A stretch of DNA of 50,517 nucleotides from Mageeibacillus sp. UBA1212. Lineage in GTDB: Bacteria > Bacillota > Clostridia > UBA1212. Position 1 is the stretch's first letter. Each line of letters opens with the position of its first letter. Shown one piece after another: positions 1 to 7,981 of this stretch. The notes beneath the pieces were generated by a model, which was given only the letters and a program-made list of their open reading frames with translations, ran no database searches and was not told where the DNA came from. The position numbers were made by a program, and so were the translations under genes. The DNA lies in NCBI GenBank assembly GCA_002309655.1, contig DBXM01000023.1:1-50517 (forward strand), written 5' to 3'.

Positions 1-140
1 GGAGACTGAGTGGAAACACACAGGGTTTATCGCTCGTATCGCAAACCATTTATTCCTTCCCACACTGGTTGAAAGTAGCCGGTTCTATTGCCGAAAGCGA
101 AAATACATTCGCGTCTCTCACTTGACGACGCACGCAGAAA
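1..140. other. left edge, no confident gene
   Basis: No gene is supported here. A short plus-strand frame runs in from the window edge and stops at 123-125 (TGA), just before the hairpin at 141-180, so it could be the last 40 codons of a gene outside the window. It has no recognisable motif, and a second frame is also open through the same bases, so coding status cannot be judged. Confidence 0.3.
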
Positions 141-180
141 AAAACCGGCGCCGCTCGCAAACGCTCGCGGTGCCGGTTTT
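141..180. terminator. bidirectional intrinsic terminator after mscL
   Basis: Inverted repeat with arms 141-154 and 167-180 (AAAACCGGCGCCGC against GCGGTGCCGGTTTT, one mismatch). It is flanked by a T-run on the plus strand and an A-run (T-run on the minus strand). It sits about 30 bp downstream of the mscL stop codon. Confidence 0.85.
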
Positions 181-208
181 TTCTAAACCGATTTCAGTCG
201 ATTTCAAA

Positions 209-724
209 TTAAGGCTGTTCTGACGTGCAGTGCGGGCAGCGCGTAGCCTTGACGTTGATCTCGGACAGGCAGTACGGGCAGACCTTGAGCTGCGCCTTTG
301 CGGCTGCTGCGGCTTCCTCTGCTGCTTTTGCTTCCGCTTCGGCCTTTGCGGCGGCTTCCTTCTTCGCCTTCGCGGTGATGATCTTGACGAAAATGAAGAT
401 CACGACTGCGATGAGGATGAAGTTGATGATCGCCTGGATGAAGTTGCCGTAGGTCATGATGGCGCGGCCGGCTTCCTGAGCTTCTGCGAGCGGCATTTCC
501 TGAGGACCGACGCCGCCGTCAAGCGGAATGTACAGACTCTTGAAGTCCACGCCGCCGGTGAGGAGGCCGAGAAGAGGGGTGATGATGTCGGCAACAAGCG
601 AGCCCACGATCGCGGTGAACGCACCGCCGATGACTACGCCGACTGCCATATCGATTACATTGCCTTTGAACGCGAATTCTTTAAACTGCGCCCACAGGGA
701 CTTTTTACCGTTTTTCTTGCTCAT
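209..724 (-). CDS. mscL: large-conductance mechanosensitive channel MscL with C-terminal zinc ribbon
   Basis: Pressure-relief channel of the cytoplasmic membrane that opens on hypo-osmotic shock. The N-terminal half carries the MscL signature (FKGNVIDMAVGVVIGGAF), first transmembrane helix about residues 20-47 and second about 91-115, followed by an Ala/Lys/Glu-rich helix typical of the MscL cytoplasmic bundle. Unlike the classical channel of about 136-150 residues, this 171-residue protein ends in a zinc ribbon with Cys149, Cys152, Cys163 and Cys166 (CPYC and CPHC knuckles). An upstream in-frame ATG at 739 exists, but the ATG at 724 is preceded at good spacing by GGGAGAA, so I chose 724. It is monocistronic, with its own promoter (789-817) and terminator (141-180). 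MscL identity is certain; the role of the ribbon is unknown. Confidence 0.95.
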   Translation of the reverse strand: MSKKNGKKSLWAQFKEFAFKGNVIDMAVGVVIGGAFTAIVGSLVADIITPLLGLLTGGVDFKSLYIPLDGGVGPQEMPLAEAQEAGRAIMTYGNFIQAIINFILIAVVIFIFVKIITAKAKKEAAAKAEAEAKAAEEAAAAAKAQLKVCPYCLSEINVKATRCPHCTSEQP

Positions 725-788
725 ATCGATTTCTCCCATTCATTTTTTCATTTCACGCGGCTCGAACGGACCGCGCCTCTTTAAAAAT

Positions 789-817
789 ATTGTACCAAAA
801 CGGCCGCCCGTTGTAAA
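789..817 (-). promoter_or_regulatory. sigma-A promoter of mscL
   Basis: On the minus strand TTTACA (812-817), 17-bp spacer, TACAAT (789-794). The predicted start lies about 60 nt upstream of the chosen ATG. Confidence 0.75.
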
Positions 818-889
818 GTTGTAAATGTGAAGAAAACCGTGAATTCCATGCCTTCCAACCGGATGTTTTCGCGGCCCTTCACGGCGCGT

Positions 890-2338
890 TCACCTGACCT
901 CGGCGCATTCGACGCCCAGCACCTGCGCGATCATTTTGATCGTTCCCGCTCTGTGCCCGACCCCGAGGGCGAAGTGGTGCGTCGGACCTTCCATGACCCA
1001 GCGCTTCACGAATTCCCGGGTGTCCGGCGGGAAGTACCCGCGCGTGTTTGTGTTCCCGGTGGGCGGTATCGGTCCGGCCTGGGATTCGCCCTCCGCCACC
1101 ACGAATTTGAAGCCCTTTGGGGTCTGCGTGATGCCGAAAACGGTGATCGGCCCTTCCTTCAGCTTGAACTCCACCGACGCGCCCGAGCCCGGCTTCCCGT
1201 GGTATTTTTTGAGGCTTCTGACCACCGGCCTGCCCTCCGCCACCGCGATGTGGTGGGGTCCGTCGTGCCCCACGAGAATGATATTCCCGTCGAAGTCAAA
1301 AGGGTGGAACTCCGCGAAGCTGCCGCCCGTTCCCAGCCTGTCCATAATGAACATCGCAATCAGCGTCTTGATGTCGTATTCGCCGCACATCGGCACGCCC
1401 TTCGCGTTCAGGATCGAATTGCCCACCACGAACGAACTGACGATGTTCCTGTGGGGCGAGTCCGGCCGGCCGTTGTAGTAGTACGCGAGGCCCGAGAGGT
1501 CGAACTTTTCGACGAATTTCTCCAGCGCCACGGCTGTTTTCGCCGACTCCTCCAGGTCCTTTTCGGTCAGTTTTTCGGTCAGCGGGTCGGAAACGGGCTC
1601 CGGCGTGTCGAAAATGTCCAGTATTTCCCGCTTTTTCCGCTCGATTTCGCCCCGCGTAACGGTCTCCGCCACCTCCAGAACGTCGTCCACCTCCAGGAGC
1701 GGCACGTGAACGCCGAAAGTCGCCGCCACCGCCGTCGGGTCAGCGTGCATGTCGTACATCGCCTCCAGAACGTGCCCCATCAGCCCGAACCGTGCGCCCC
1801 TCAAATCGTGAAGCACCTTCGCGATGTCGCACCACTCGCCAATCTCCGCAACCGCCCGCGGGTCGTCCCAAAGGGTCCCGATGACCACGTCCGCCACCTG
1901 CTTGCCCATTCTCGCCGCCACGCCCGTAAACTCTGGAACGGAGCAGATACAGTCGTTCTCGAGCTGCATGCGCGTGTTCGCCCGCGAATAGTCCAGCCGC
2001 GAAAGGGGCTGCAGCGCCGTCAGCACCACGGGAACGTCCGCCTCCCGGATCACCGGCGCGAACACCGACGAAGTGGCGTAGGTCAGCATGTTGCAGAAAA
2101 TGAGGTCCGCGCCGTCGCTCTTTGCCTTCCTCGACACCTCAAACGCCTTGCGGTCGCTGTCCACCATACCATAGTCGACCACCTTCACGCCGAAGCCCTC
2201 GACCGTCTTTCGGAACACGCCGTGGTACTCCATCAAACGTTCCAGAAGGCCCTCAAACTGCCCCCAGTAGACCGGGTGGCCCACTCCGAAAATTCCTACA
2301 GTGGCCGTGCGCGGCCTGATTCTTTCAATTTCGTTCAT
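890..2338 (-). CDS. L-arabinose/L-fucose isomerase family protein
   Basis: 482 residues, close to the AraA length of about 500. Three AraA-type blocks are visible in order: GEYDIKT (Glu320), FAEFHPFDFDGNIILVGHDG (Glu343 and His358) and EGPTHHFALGVGH (His455). These match the two Glu and two His metal ligands of L-arabinose isomerase, so the Mn2+ site looks intact. The enzyme is expected to be a cytosolic aldose-ketose isomerase; overall it is divergent, so the substrate (arabinose, fucose or another sugar) is not assignable. The ATG at 2338 has AAGGAA upstream. It is the last gene of a minus-strand operon, 14 bp after the serine hydrolase gene, and no clear terminator hairpin follows. The neighbouring esterase and TIM-barrel isomerase point to a small sugar-degradation pathway. 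Confidence 0.85.
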   Translation of the reverse strand: MNEIERIRPRTATVGIFGVGHPVYWGQFEGLLERLMEYHGVFRKTVEGFGVKVVDYGMVDSDRKAFEVSRKAKSDGADLIFCNMLTYATSSVFAPVIREADVPVVLTALQPLSRLDYSRANTRMQLENDCICSVPEFTGVAARMGKQVADVVIGTLWDDPRAVAEIGEWCDIAKVLHDLRGARFGLMGHVLEAMYDMHADPTAVAATFGVHVPLLEVDDVLEVAETVTRGEIERKKREILDIFDTPEPVSDPLTEKLTEKDLEESAKTAVALEKFVEKFDLSGLAYYYNGRPDSPHRNIVSSFVVGNSILNAKGVPMCGEYDIKTLIAMFIMDRLGTGGSFAEFHPFDFDGNIILVGHDGPHHIAVAEGRPVVRSLKKYHGKPGSGASVEFKLKEGPITVFGITQTPKGFKFVVAEGESQAGPIPPTGNTNTRGYFPPDTREFVKRWVMEGPTHHFALGVGHRAGTIKMIAQVLGVECAEVR

Positions 2339-2352
2339 GTTGTTTTCATTCC

Positions 2353-3615
2353 TTAAATTACTGATGAATCCGTGTCACCGGGTTCTCTTTTCAATATCTC
2401 GTAGAATTTGTTTCTAAGCCCCGCGATAAACGCGTCGTGAAGCGCCGGCGTGTGCTGGTGCATGTACACGAACCACACCCTGTCTTTGGGCGACACGAAG
2501 AACCACGTTCCCAGCGCGCCAGACCAGCCCCACTCGCCAACGGAGCCCGTTCCCGAAGCCGCCTCTCTGTCCTGGACCCTCACGCCCAGCGCGAACGTGT
2601 GCTCCGGCCCCGAAATCGACGGGTCGCCGTTCGGGTCGTTGTAGCACCGCTTCTGGGCCTCGTTGAGCCGCGGCGCCACGATATTTTCGATGGTCTCGCG
2701 CTTTAGAATTCCCTTCGCCGGATTCAACATTTCCGCTAAAAACAGGGCAAAATCGTGTGTTGTGCCCACGAGTCCCGAGCCTCCCGACATATCCTCCGGG
2801 TCGTCGACTCCGTCAAACAAAGGGATCGGCACTGGCCGCGGAGGCAGGGCGATATTCACGTAGCGGCCGCTTTCAAACGCGGTGTTTTCCGCGAGCCTGG
2901 GCTTCAGCTCTTCGGGAAGCCTTTGGTAAAAGAACGTGTCCTTCATTCCCAGCGGCTCGAAAATGTGCTTCGCAAAGTACGCGTCCAGCGTCTCGCCGGA
3001 AACGGTCTCCACAATGGCACCCAGAACGTCGTGCGACAGGCCGTAGAGATACTTTTCCCCGGGCTCAAAACTAAGCGGCACCGAGGCGATCTCAGCGGCA
3101 GCCCTCCGCGCGTTCCAGCCTCTTCCTTTTTGGATATCCGCGCGCCAGCGGTCGGCCAGTTCCTTCGCCTTCCCGGACGGGTCCTCCAGAAAGTACGACA
3201 GCCCCGAGGTCATCGTAAGAAGCATCCTTACGGTGATTTTGTTCACCGCCGGCCTTGCGCGGCCGTCTTCCCAGACCGTCACGTTGCCGAACTCGGGAAT
3301 GAACTTCTCCGCCGGATCGTCGAGCCCGAGAACGCCCTTCTCGACCAGTTGCATCACCGCCGTCACAGTGAACACTTTTGTCATCGAGTAGAGGTGAAAA
3401 ATCGTGTCGCGGCACACGGGGTCGCAGGGGTCGGCGGTCTTCGTGCCCTCGTAGTTTTCAAAGAACACGCCTTCCGGACCGCCGCAGATCAGAGCGTTCC
3501 CGGACGAAAAACCGTCTTCGATTATCTGCCGCTGCTTCGCGGCAAGGCCTTCCCAACCCGGCGCAATCATATTCCCGGAACGGTCCGTTTTTGTCGGCTT
3601 CTCGGTATTCTTCAT
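2353..3615 (-). CDS. class C beta-lactamase-fold serine hydrolase (esterase-like)
   Basis: 420-residue serine hydrolase of the beta-lactamase/EstB family. The SxxK nucleophile motif is Ser77-Met-Thr-Lys80. A Tyr at about 191 lies in YGLSHDVLG, resembling the EstB-type YSLALDVLG block. The third element is W-G-W-S-G-A-L-G-T near the C-terminus, the esterase variant of the KTG box. There is no signal peptide, so it is probably a cytosolic esterase or deacylase acting on sugar esters rather than a beta-lactamase. An upstream TTG at 3636 keeps the frame open, but the ATG at 3615 is preceded by AAGGAACAAGAA and is the better start. It lies 17 bp behind the sugar isomerase/epimerase gene and 14 bp before the arabinose-isomerase-like gene. 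The substrate is unknown. Confidence 0.88.
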   Translation of the reverse strand: MKNTEKPTKTDRSGNMIAPGWEGLAAKQRQIIEDGFSSGNALICGGPEGVFFENYEGTKTADPCDPVCRDTIFHLYSMTKVFTVTAVMQLVEKGVLGLDDPAEKFIPEFGNVTVWEDGRARPAVNKITVRMLLTMTSGLSYFLEDPSGKAKELADRWRADIQKGRGWNARRAAAEIASVPLSFEPGEKYLYGLSHDVLGAIVETVSGETLDAYFAKHIFEPLGMKDTFFYQRLPEELKPRLAENTAFESGRYVNIALPPRPVPIPLFDGVDDPEDMSGGSGLVGTTHDFALFLAEMLNPAKGILKRETIENIVAPRLNEAQKRCYNDPNGDPSISGPEHTFALGVRVQDREAASGTGSVGEWGWSGALGTWFFVSPKDRVWFVYMHQHTPALHDAFIAGLRNKFYEILKREPGDTDSSVI

Positions 3616-3632
3616 TTCTTGTTCCTTATTCC

Positions 3633-4493
3633 TCAAATGCTTTCGTATAACTCAACGAGTTTCCGCGTTGCCCTGTACATCACCTTCACGCCTTCCTCCG
3701 GCGTTTCCGCCTTCGCCGCCGCCAGACTCGACTCCAGCGTGAATTCCCCGCGATACCCGATCTCCCTGAGCGCCGCCACTACCGGCCCGAAGTCGATATT
3801 CATCGTGAACGGCAACCCGTGGCTGTCGTGCCACTTGTCGTTGTCGTGAAGGTGAAGCGCCACCACCCTCGGCCCAAGCTCCCTTATCATCGTCGCCGCG
3901 TCGGTTCCAAGCCCCTTCATCTCCGCATGTCCCACGTCAACGCACGCCGCCATGAAAGAATCGTCAAGCGCGTCCACGTGTTCCCGGAAGCTCTTTCCGT
4001 CCGAGCAGGCCGCCGGCGCCGCGTGATCCTCCGCTCCGTTCCAGTTCCACATGTTTTCGGTGGCGATGATGACGCCGAATTTCTTCGCGACGGGAAGGAG
4101 CCCGCGGAACATTTCCGCGTTTTCCAGGGCGTTCTTGTTGTTGTCGGGGTGAATGACGCAGATCTTCCCGCCTGCCTCGGCCGTGCACTCAATCGCAACC
4201 GGCAGCAGCGCCTTCATCTCGTCGCTCACCACCGGGAAAGGCGCGTGGGACTGGTTGCAGTAAATCCCGTTCTCGAGGCCGATTTTTCTCAGTTTTTCCG
4301 CCAGTTTCAACGCGGAATCTCTCGTCTCCAACGGGTGCCCGGTGATCCGCCGCTTCCCGGTGCTCCAGTCGTAGGAACCCATCGCGAACATCGAGAAGTC
4401 CCAGCAGTCGAAGCCGGCTCTTGCCACCAGCTCAACCGCTTTTTCCATTCCCACCGCGCCCGCGATACTGTTTATTTCAGTTGAAGTTTTCAA
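3633..4493 (-). CDS. sugar phosphate isomerase/epimerase, xylose-isomerase-like TIM barrel
   Basis: 286-residue AP-endonuclease-2/xylose-isomerase-like barrel. Probable metal ligands are Glu146 (ATEN), Asp186/His189 (DVGHAE), His216 (HLHDND) and Glu254 (TLES), in the order and spacing of this superfamily. Members isomerise or epimerise sugars, inositols or hydroxypyruvate-type compounds; the actual substrate cannot be read here. The start is TTG at 4493, supported by GGGGAGG seven bases upstream. It is the first gene of the operon with the hydrolase and the arabinose-isomerase-like gene, and a promoter candidate lies at 4511-4540. No secretion signal, so cytosolic. Confidence 0.88.
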   Translation of the reverse strand: MKTSTEINSIAGAVGMEKAVELVARAGFDCWDFSMFAMGSYDWSTGKRRITGHPLETRDSALKLAEKLRKIGLENGIYCNQSHAPFPVVSDEMKALLPVAIECTAEAGGKICVIHPDNNKNALENAEMFRGLLPVAKKFGVIIATENMWNWNGAEDHAAPAACSDGKSFREHVDALDDSFMAACVDVGHAEMKGLGTDAATMIRELGPRVVALHLHDNDKWHDSHGLPFTMNIDFGPVVAALREIGYRGEFTLESSLAAAKAETPEEGVKVMYRATRKLVELYESI

Positions 4494-4510
4494 TTTTCGT
4501 CCTCCCCATT

Positions 4511-4540
4511 ATTAACAATCATTTCTACCGCGCAGGTCAA
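4511..4540 (-). promoter_or_regulatory. candidate promoter of the 4.5-0.9 kb sugar operon
   Basis: Minus strand TTGACC (4535-4540), 18-bp spacer, GTTAAT (4511-4516). The -35 overlaps the stop codon of the upstream regulator gene. The -10 is imperfect, so read-through from upstream remains possible. Confidence 0.45.
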
Positions 4541-5874
4541 CCCCGGCATATTACGTTCCAGTACCCGGTCTTGTTTGATCCGACACGTTTAATCAGTCTC
4601 TTATCCGTTAGCTTCTTGATTGCTCTTTGAACGGTTGCCTGAGACACGCCGATTTTACCGGCTATCTCGCTTTTAGAGTACTTCTGGGCGCTGTCGAGGA
4701 CTTCAAAGACTGCTTTTTCATTCCTTGTAAGTCCTTCCGTTATCGACCCATTTATCAAATCATTTATCGAATCATTTGATCTGATAAATTCAAAAGTGAA
4801 CCCGAACGCGTTGTTGCTGTAACGGTAACTGTTCTCGCCGCAAAGGCGGAAAACGCGTTCAAATCCCGTGCCGAATGCGTCGATAGTCTTGTTATAATAC
4901 AGCACCGTCGCAATCAAAGGATTACGGATCATCGAGCCTTGCTCCCCGTTTGCAAACATCTTCGGGTCGGTTCCCGGAACAAGCGGACCGGGGTTGTAGA
5001 TATGCACTCGCGTCGGGGTGATATATATTTCATTGGACGATGAAGGATTCACCTTCATATGGGCAAAACTGTTTACGATGATTTCACGAAATGCCTCGAC
5101 AGGTATTTCCGGTGTTTCCACCCGCTCCAGCCCGCGGATTTCCGCTTTCCAGCGGATATTATTTGTTACATATTTTACCGCCTCTTCAATGCACTCAAAA
5201 ATATTACCGCGAAACTGTTTCAAATCGCTGAAACTGATCCGCTCGTCGGTGGGATAAGTCGCAAGCTTCAACAGAAGCGGTTTTTTATTCGAAAACAGGT
5301 AAAAACCGGCATTGTTCAGTTTGTCATCGCTTAGCAGTTCGAGTTTTGCAAGAGTCGTTCGTACGTCGCGGTAAAGAAAAGGAATGCGTCCGCTCTCGTT
5401 GCCCTGATTCACGTACCGGATTAACAGGTCCTCGTCGACGTCGTCGATTCCGTATTCCGTTGCCTCCTTTTCCCATTTGGAGTAATCATAATTTTTCCCG
5501 AGAAAGAATGCCCCGAGCTGCGCGTTGGTCATAACCAAATCTTCGTCGTCCGAGCGAATGTAATACCTGCCATATGCGGAATAAGGCGTATCTTCCCCTT
5601 CAGCCTTCACGGAAACAATTTGTTTTCCGTCTTTGGTCAGGACTTCGATAGCCGGCACAACCGCGGGCTTCAAATGTTCTTTAATTGCACGGGAAATATC
5701 TGAAGTCGTATGACCTCCAACAGTCAAGCCGGCAACAGTTCCGTCATTTTTTACACCAAAATACACCGTTCCAAAACCCGACTTGTTCAGCATTGAGGCA
5801 AGCGAGATAACGCCCTCTTTCAGTTCGCTTGTTGTTTTTTTGAATTCAATGGTTTCACATTCACGGTTTGTCAT
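4537..5874 (-). CDS. AlbA/Schlafen-domain ATP-binding regulator with C-terminal winged helix
   Basis: 445 residues. The N-terminal AlbA_2 (Schlafen-like) domain starts with ETIEFKKTTSEL and continues to VYFGVKNDGTVAGL (about residues 5-115). The middle contains a HATPase-like block (FREIIVNSFAH, then VHIYNPGPLVPG). The C-terminus is a winged-helix DNA-binding domain (about 382-441, SKSEIAGKIGVSQATVQRAI). Such proteins are putative transcriptional regulators, some tied to defence or mobile loci. The ATG at 5874 has a perfect AAGGAGG; an upstream in-frame TTG at 5970 has none. A linker peptide DSINDLINGSI (about 368-378) is encoded by 12-bp repeats identical in type to those forming the gene's own promoter (5905-5940), and the repeats upstream are in the same reading frame. 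Base composition is visibly more AT-rich than the flanks. Confidence 0.85.
   Translation of the reverse strand: MTNRECETIEFKKTTSELKEGVISLASMLNKSGFGTVYFGVKNDGTVAGLTVGGHTTSDISRAIKEHLKPAVVPAIEVLTKDGKQIVSVKAEGEDTPYSAYGRYYIRSDDEDLVMTNAQLGAFFLGKNYDYSKWEKEATEYGIDDVDEDLLIRYVNQGNESGRIPFLYRDVRTTLAKLELLSDDKLNNAGFYLFSNKKPLLLKLATYPTDERISFSDLKQFRGNIFECIEEAVKYVTNNIRWKAEIRGLERVETPEIPVEAFREIIVNSFAHMKVNPSSSNEIYITPTRVHIYNPGPLVPGTDPKMFANGEQGSMIRNPLIATVLYYNKTIDAFGTGFERVFRLCGENSYRYSNNAFGFTFEFIRSNDSINDLINGSITEGLTRNEKAVFEVLDSAQKYSKSEIAGKIGVSQATVQRAIKKLTDKRLIKRVGSNKTGYWNVICRG
4741..4782 (-). repeat. intragenic copies of the 12-bp iteron
   Basis: Inside the regulator gene: units at 4747-4758, 4759-4770 and a degenerate one at 4771-4782, preceded by a half unit. 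The unit at 4759-4770 (ATCATTTATCGA on the plus strand) is identical to the first unit in the gene's promoter. Confidence 0.8.
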
Positions 5875-5899
5875 CACACACCTCCTTATCGATGCCTTT

Positions 5900-5928
5900 A
5901 TTATATCATTTATCGAATCATTTATCAA
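5900..5928 (-). promoter_or_regulatory. promoter of the AlbA-type regulator, built from iterons
   Basis: Minus strand TTGATA (5923-5928), 17-bp spacer, TATAAT (5900-5905). The -35 is the end of the middle 12-bp repeat, the spacer is the next repeat, and the -10 begins at its edge. The predicted start is only about 20 nt from the ATG, leaving room just for the AAGGAGG site. Confidence 0.85.
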
Positions 5929-5940
5929 GTCATTTATCGA
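5905..5940 (-). repeat. three 12-bp tandem iterons overlapping the promoter
   Basis: Units 5905-5916, 5917-5928 and 5929-5940; plus-strand consensus (A/G)TCATTTATC(G/A)A. They overlap the -35 and spacer of the promoter and recur inside the coding sequence at 4741-4782. An operator for autoregulation is an inference. Confidence 0.85.
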
Positions 5941-6030
5941 GTCAAATTGGCGAGAATCTAAAACTGTCAACGAGGCCGCTTATATGTGCTATCTGATCGT
6001 TATTCGTATTTGTCTATCCGACACACTAGC

Positions 6031-6058
6031 AAAAACGAGGCCGTTTCAGCCCCGTTTT
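6031..6058 (-). terminator. terminator of the ATPase/zinc-ribbon operon
   Basis: Minus-strand hairpin AACGGGGC/GCCTCGTT (one G-U pair) followed by TTTTT (plus-strand A-run 6031-6035), about 20 bp after the zinc-ribbon gene. Confidence 0.75.
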
Positions 6059-6077
6059 CTCAGAAATATAGATTAAT

Positions 6078-6500
6078 CTATCTTTTCATAAACATCCAAA
6101 CAAAACACAGAATCACAATTATCACAAAAACAGCTGCGCTGATTACCTTTACAAGCAATTGTTTTTTGCTTCTGTCCGCGTTACAGGTTGAATCGACTTT
6201 ATGTTCTGCTTCCTTAATGTCGTTCACGCTGTAATCGGCACCGCAGTTTGCGCAGTGAAAGTACGGAACGGTAAAACTGATGTTCCCGGCAAGCCTGTTG
6301 GCAAAGCCTAAGCTAAAGTCGTAACCGGATGCTTCTTCCGAACGGGAATCAACAACGCTTTCCTTATAATCCACCTCTAAAAGCCGGTTACATTTCGGAC
6401 AGTAGTGCTTTTTCAAGCGTACAAAAGCCAAATCTTCTTCGTATATTTTTCCGTGAATCATTTCATGAAATCCTTCTATAACGGCGGTCTTCCCGCTCAA
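6078..6500 (-). CDS. zinc-ribbon protein with C-terminal membrane anchor, unknown function
   Basis: 140 residues, not recognised as a named family. Visible are two CxxC knuckles (Cys34/Cys37 and Cys83/Cys86) forming a probable zinc ribbon, a charged segment, and one hydrophobic helix at about 117-137 ending in MFMKR, so it is likely tail-anchored with the ribbon in the cytosol. The TTG at 6500 overlaps the stop of the ATPase gene (TTGA), suggesting translational coupling. An alternative ATG at 6461 has a better GAAGGA site and would shorten the protein by 13 residues. The gene is followed by a terminator, so the ATPase and this protein form a two-gene unit and may act together. Confidence 0.75.
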   Translation of the reverse strand: MSGKTAVIEGFHEMIHGKIYEEDLAFVRLKKHYCPKCNRLLEVDYKESVVDSRSEEASGYDFSLGFANRLAGNISFTVPYFHCANCGADYSVNDIKEAEHKVDSTCNADRSKKQLLVKVISAAVFVIIVILCFVWMFMKR

Positions 6501-7912
6501 CTCATTCTTCCGATCAGGTAGAAATACGCGACGGCGGGAATCCGATAAAGCGTGGTCTCCTTTCGCTGCGTCAATCCGAAATCGCCGGGATCTTTGGTGA
6601 TGACGTAACCCGGAGTGTCCTTCATCCCGAACACCACAATGCCGTCACTGTCCCTGATAGGCGAGTTGTTCCGGTATTTCGCCTCGATATACCGGAGATC
6701 CACTGCGTTTTCCTGCACGACAATATCAATTTCCTGCCCTGTTTCGCTGCGGCTGTACCCTACAGTATAAAGATTTTCATCAAGTCCTTCGAAGTAATCG
6801 CGCGTGTGCTTGTAAGCGATTGTTTCGATTGCGGCACCCAACTCCGCCGGATTTGATTCCACATCGACCGCCCGCGTGACAGCGCATTTGATTCCGTAAT
6901 CCGAAATGTGAATCTTTTTCCTCGGCTTCAGCGGTTTCTTCCCGCCGATGTTCAGCTGCTCCGAAACATAGATCAGGTTTGCTTTTTCGAGGGCCTCAAT
7001 GTACCGTCCGCAGGTCGCTCTGTCGATTGCCAGATTCTTTGAAATTGTATCGACGCTGATCGCCTCGGAGGTGCCGAAGCAGAAATAAGCGTAAAGATTT
7101 GAGAGGGCGTCGACGTCGCGAATGTCAAATGAACGCGGAATGTCCTGGCGAATCGCTTTTGCCACGACCTGATCGCGAAGCAGGCGGCTGATATACGCAT
7201 AGTTGTCGCTGCGGGCAAACTCCGGGAATCCGCCGATCTTCATATAGCGGATCATCTCCATGTAGAGCTTTTCGAGTTTCAGATAAACCCCGGTTTGCTC
7301 GGGAACCGTCAGCTTGTGCATTTCAAAGACGTCTATGGGAGGAATGTCGACCTCTTTCCCGTTCATCGCGCAGAATTCATAGAATGACATTGTGGGAATC
7401 TTCAGCGTGAAAAATCTGCCCGAACCGCTGTCATCGCTCTCCTTCTCGATTTCTACCGACGCCGAGCCTGTGACCATAACGTGAACGTTTCGCTTCAAAT
7501 CGTAAAGTTTCTTTATGTAATTCTTCCACGCCTTGTCTTTTTGGGCCTCGTCCACAAAAAGGTAGAAATCGTCGCCGTCATATACGTACTTTGAGTAGAT
7601 TTCCACGACCTCTTTGATTGCGATTCCGTCGTTCGGGAATTCATCGAGCGTGTAAAAAAGAATTCGCTCCGGCATGACTCCGTCGTTTAAAAGCTTGTCA
7701 ATGACCTGAAACATCATCGTCGATTTTCCTACGCGGCGGGGTCCCGACAATACCGGAAAACGCCGGATCTCATTAAAGAAGACTTCGCAAACTCTTTTGT
7801 ATACGCTGCGCTTGAATTCAGGCGCAAGCCCGTCCTCCACCTTTCCCGTCGTCCACCACGTATTCTGCACCTGCAGATTCCTCAAAATATCGGTTTCATT
7901 TGTAATCGGCAC
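6497..7912 (-). CDS. AAA-type ATPase with DUF4143 domain
   Basis: 471 residues. Walker A GPRRVGKS at about 57-64, Walker B YLFVDEAQ (Asp121/Glu122), a sensor-like VTGSAS, then a winged-helix-like segment and the DUF4143 C-terminus, which has a PD-(D/E)XK-like pattern (EID at 394-396, EAK at 410-412). These large paralogous ATPases are common in Bacteria and Archaea; their function is poorly known and some are linked to toxin or defence loci. The start is GTG at 7912, chosen because AAAGGAGG lies about 10 nt upstream and the promoter start would fall at about 7931; the longer frame to 7966 overlaps the promoter itself. Translation is coupled to the downstream zinc-ribbon gene. 33-bp tandem repeats lie just upstream of the promoter. 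Confidence 0.88.
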   Translation of the reverse strand: MPITNETDILRNLQVQNTWWTTGKVEDGLAPEFKRSVYKRVCEVFFNEIRRFPVLSGPRRVGKSTMMFQVIDKLLNDGVMPERILFYTLDEFPNDGIAIKEVVEIYSKYVYDGDDFYLFVDEAQKDKAWKNYIKKLYDLKRNVHVMVTGSASVEIEKESDDSGSGRFFTLKIPTMSFYEFCAMNGKEVDIPPIDVFEMHKLTVPEQTGVYLKLEKLYMEMIRYMKIGGFPEFARSDNYAYISRLLRDQVVAKAIRQDIPRSFDIRDVDALSNLYAYFCFGTSEAISVDTISKNLAIDRATCGRYIEALEKANLIYVSEQLNIGGKKPLKPRKKIHISDYGIKCAVTRAVDVESNPAELGAAIETIAYKHTRDYFEGLDENLYTVGYSRSETGQEIDIVVQENAVDLRYIEAKYRNNSPIRDSDGIVVFGMKDTPGYVITKDPGDFGLTQRKETTLYRIPAVAYFYLIGRMS

Positions 7913-7937
7913 GGTTCCAACACCTCCTTTCGGATGT

Positions 7938-7966
7938 ATTGTAGCATATGACAAGCGTTGAATCAA
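7938..7966 (-). promoter_or_regulatory. promoter of the DUF4143 ATPase operon
   Basis: Minus strand TTGATT (7961-7966), 17-bp spacer, TACAAT (7938-7943); short leader to the GTG start at 7912. Confidence 0.8.
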
Positions 7967-7981
7967 TAGATTTTGCTGATT

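Noticed and set aside
827..2356. 509-codon plus-strand open frame opposite the arabinose-isomerase-like gene
   Set aside because: It is a shadow of a gene with intact active-site motifs; long antisense frames are common in GC-rich coding DNA, and this one has Arg/His-rich, family-less sequence.
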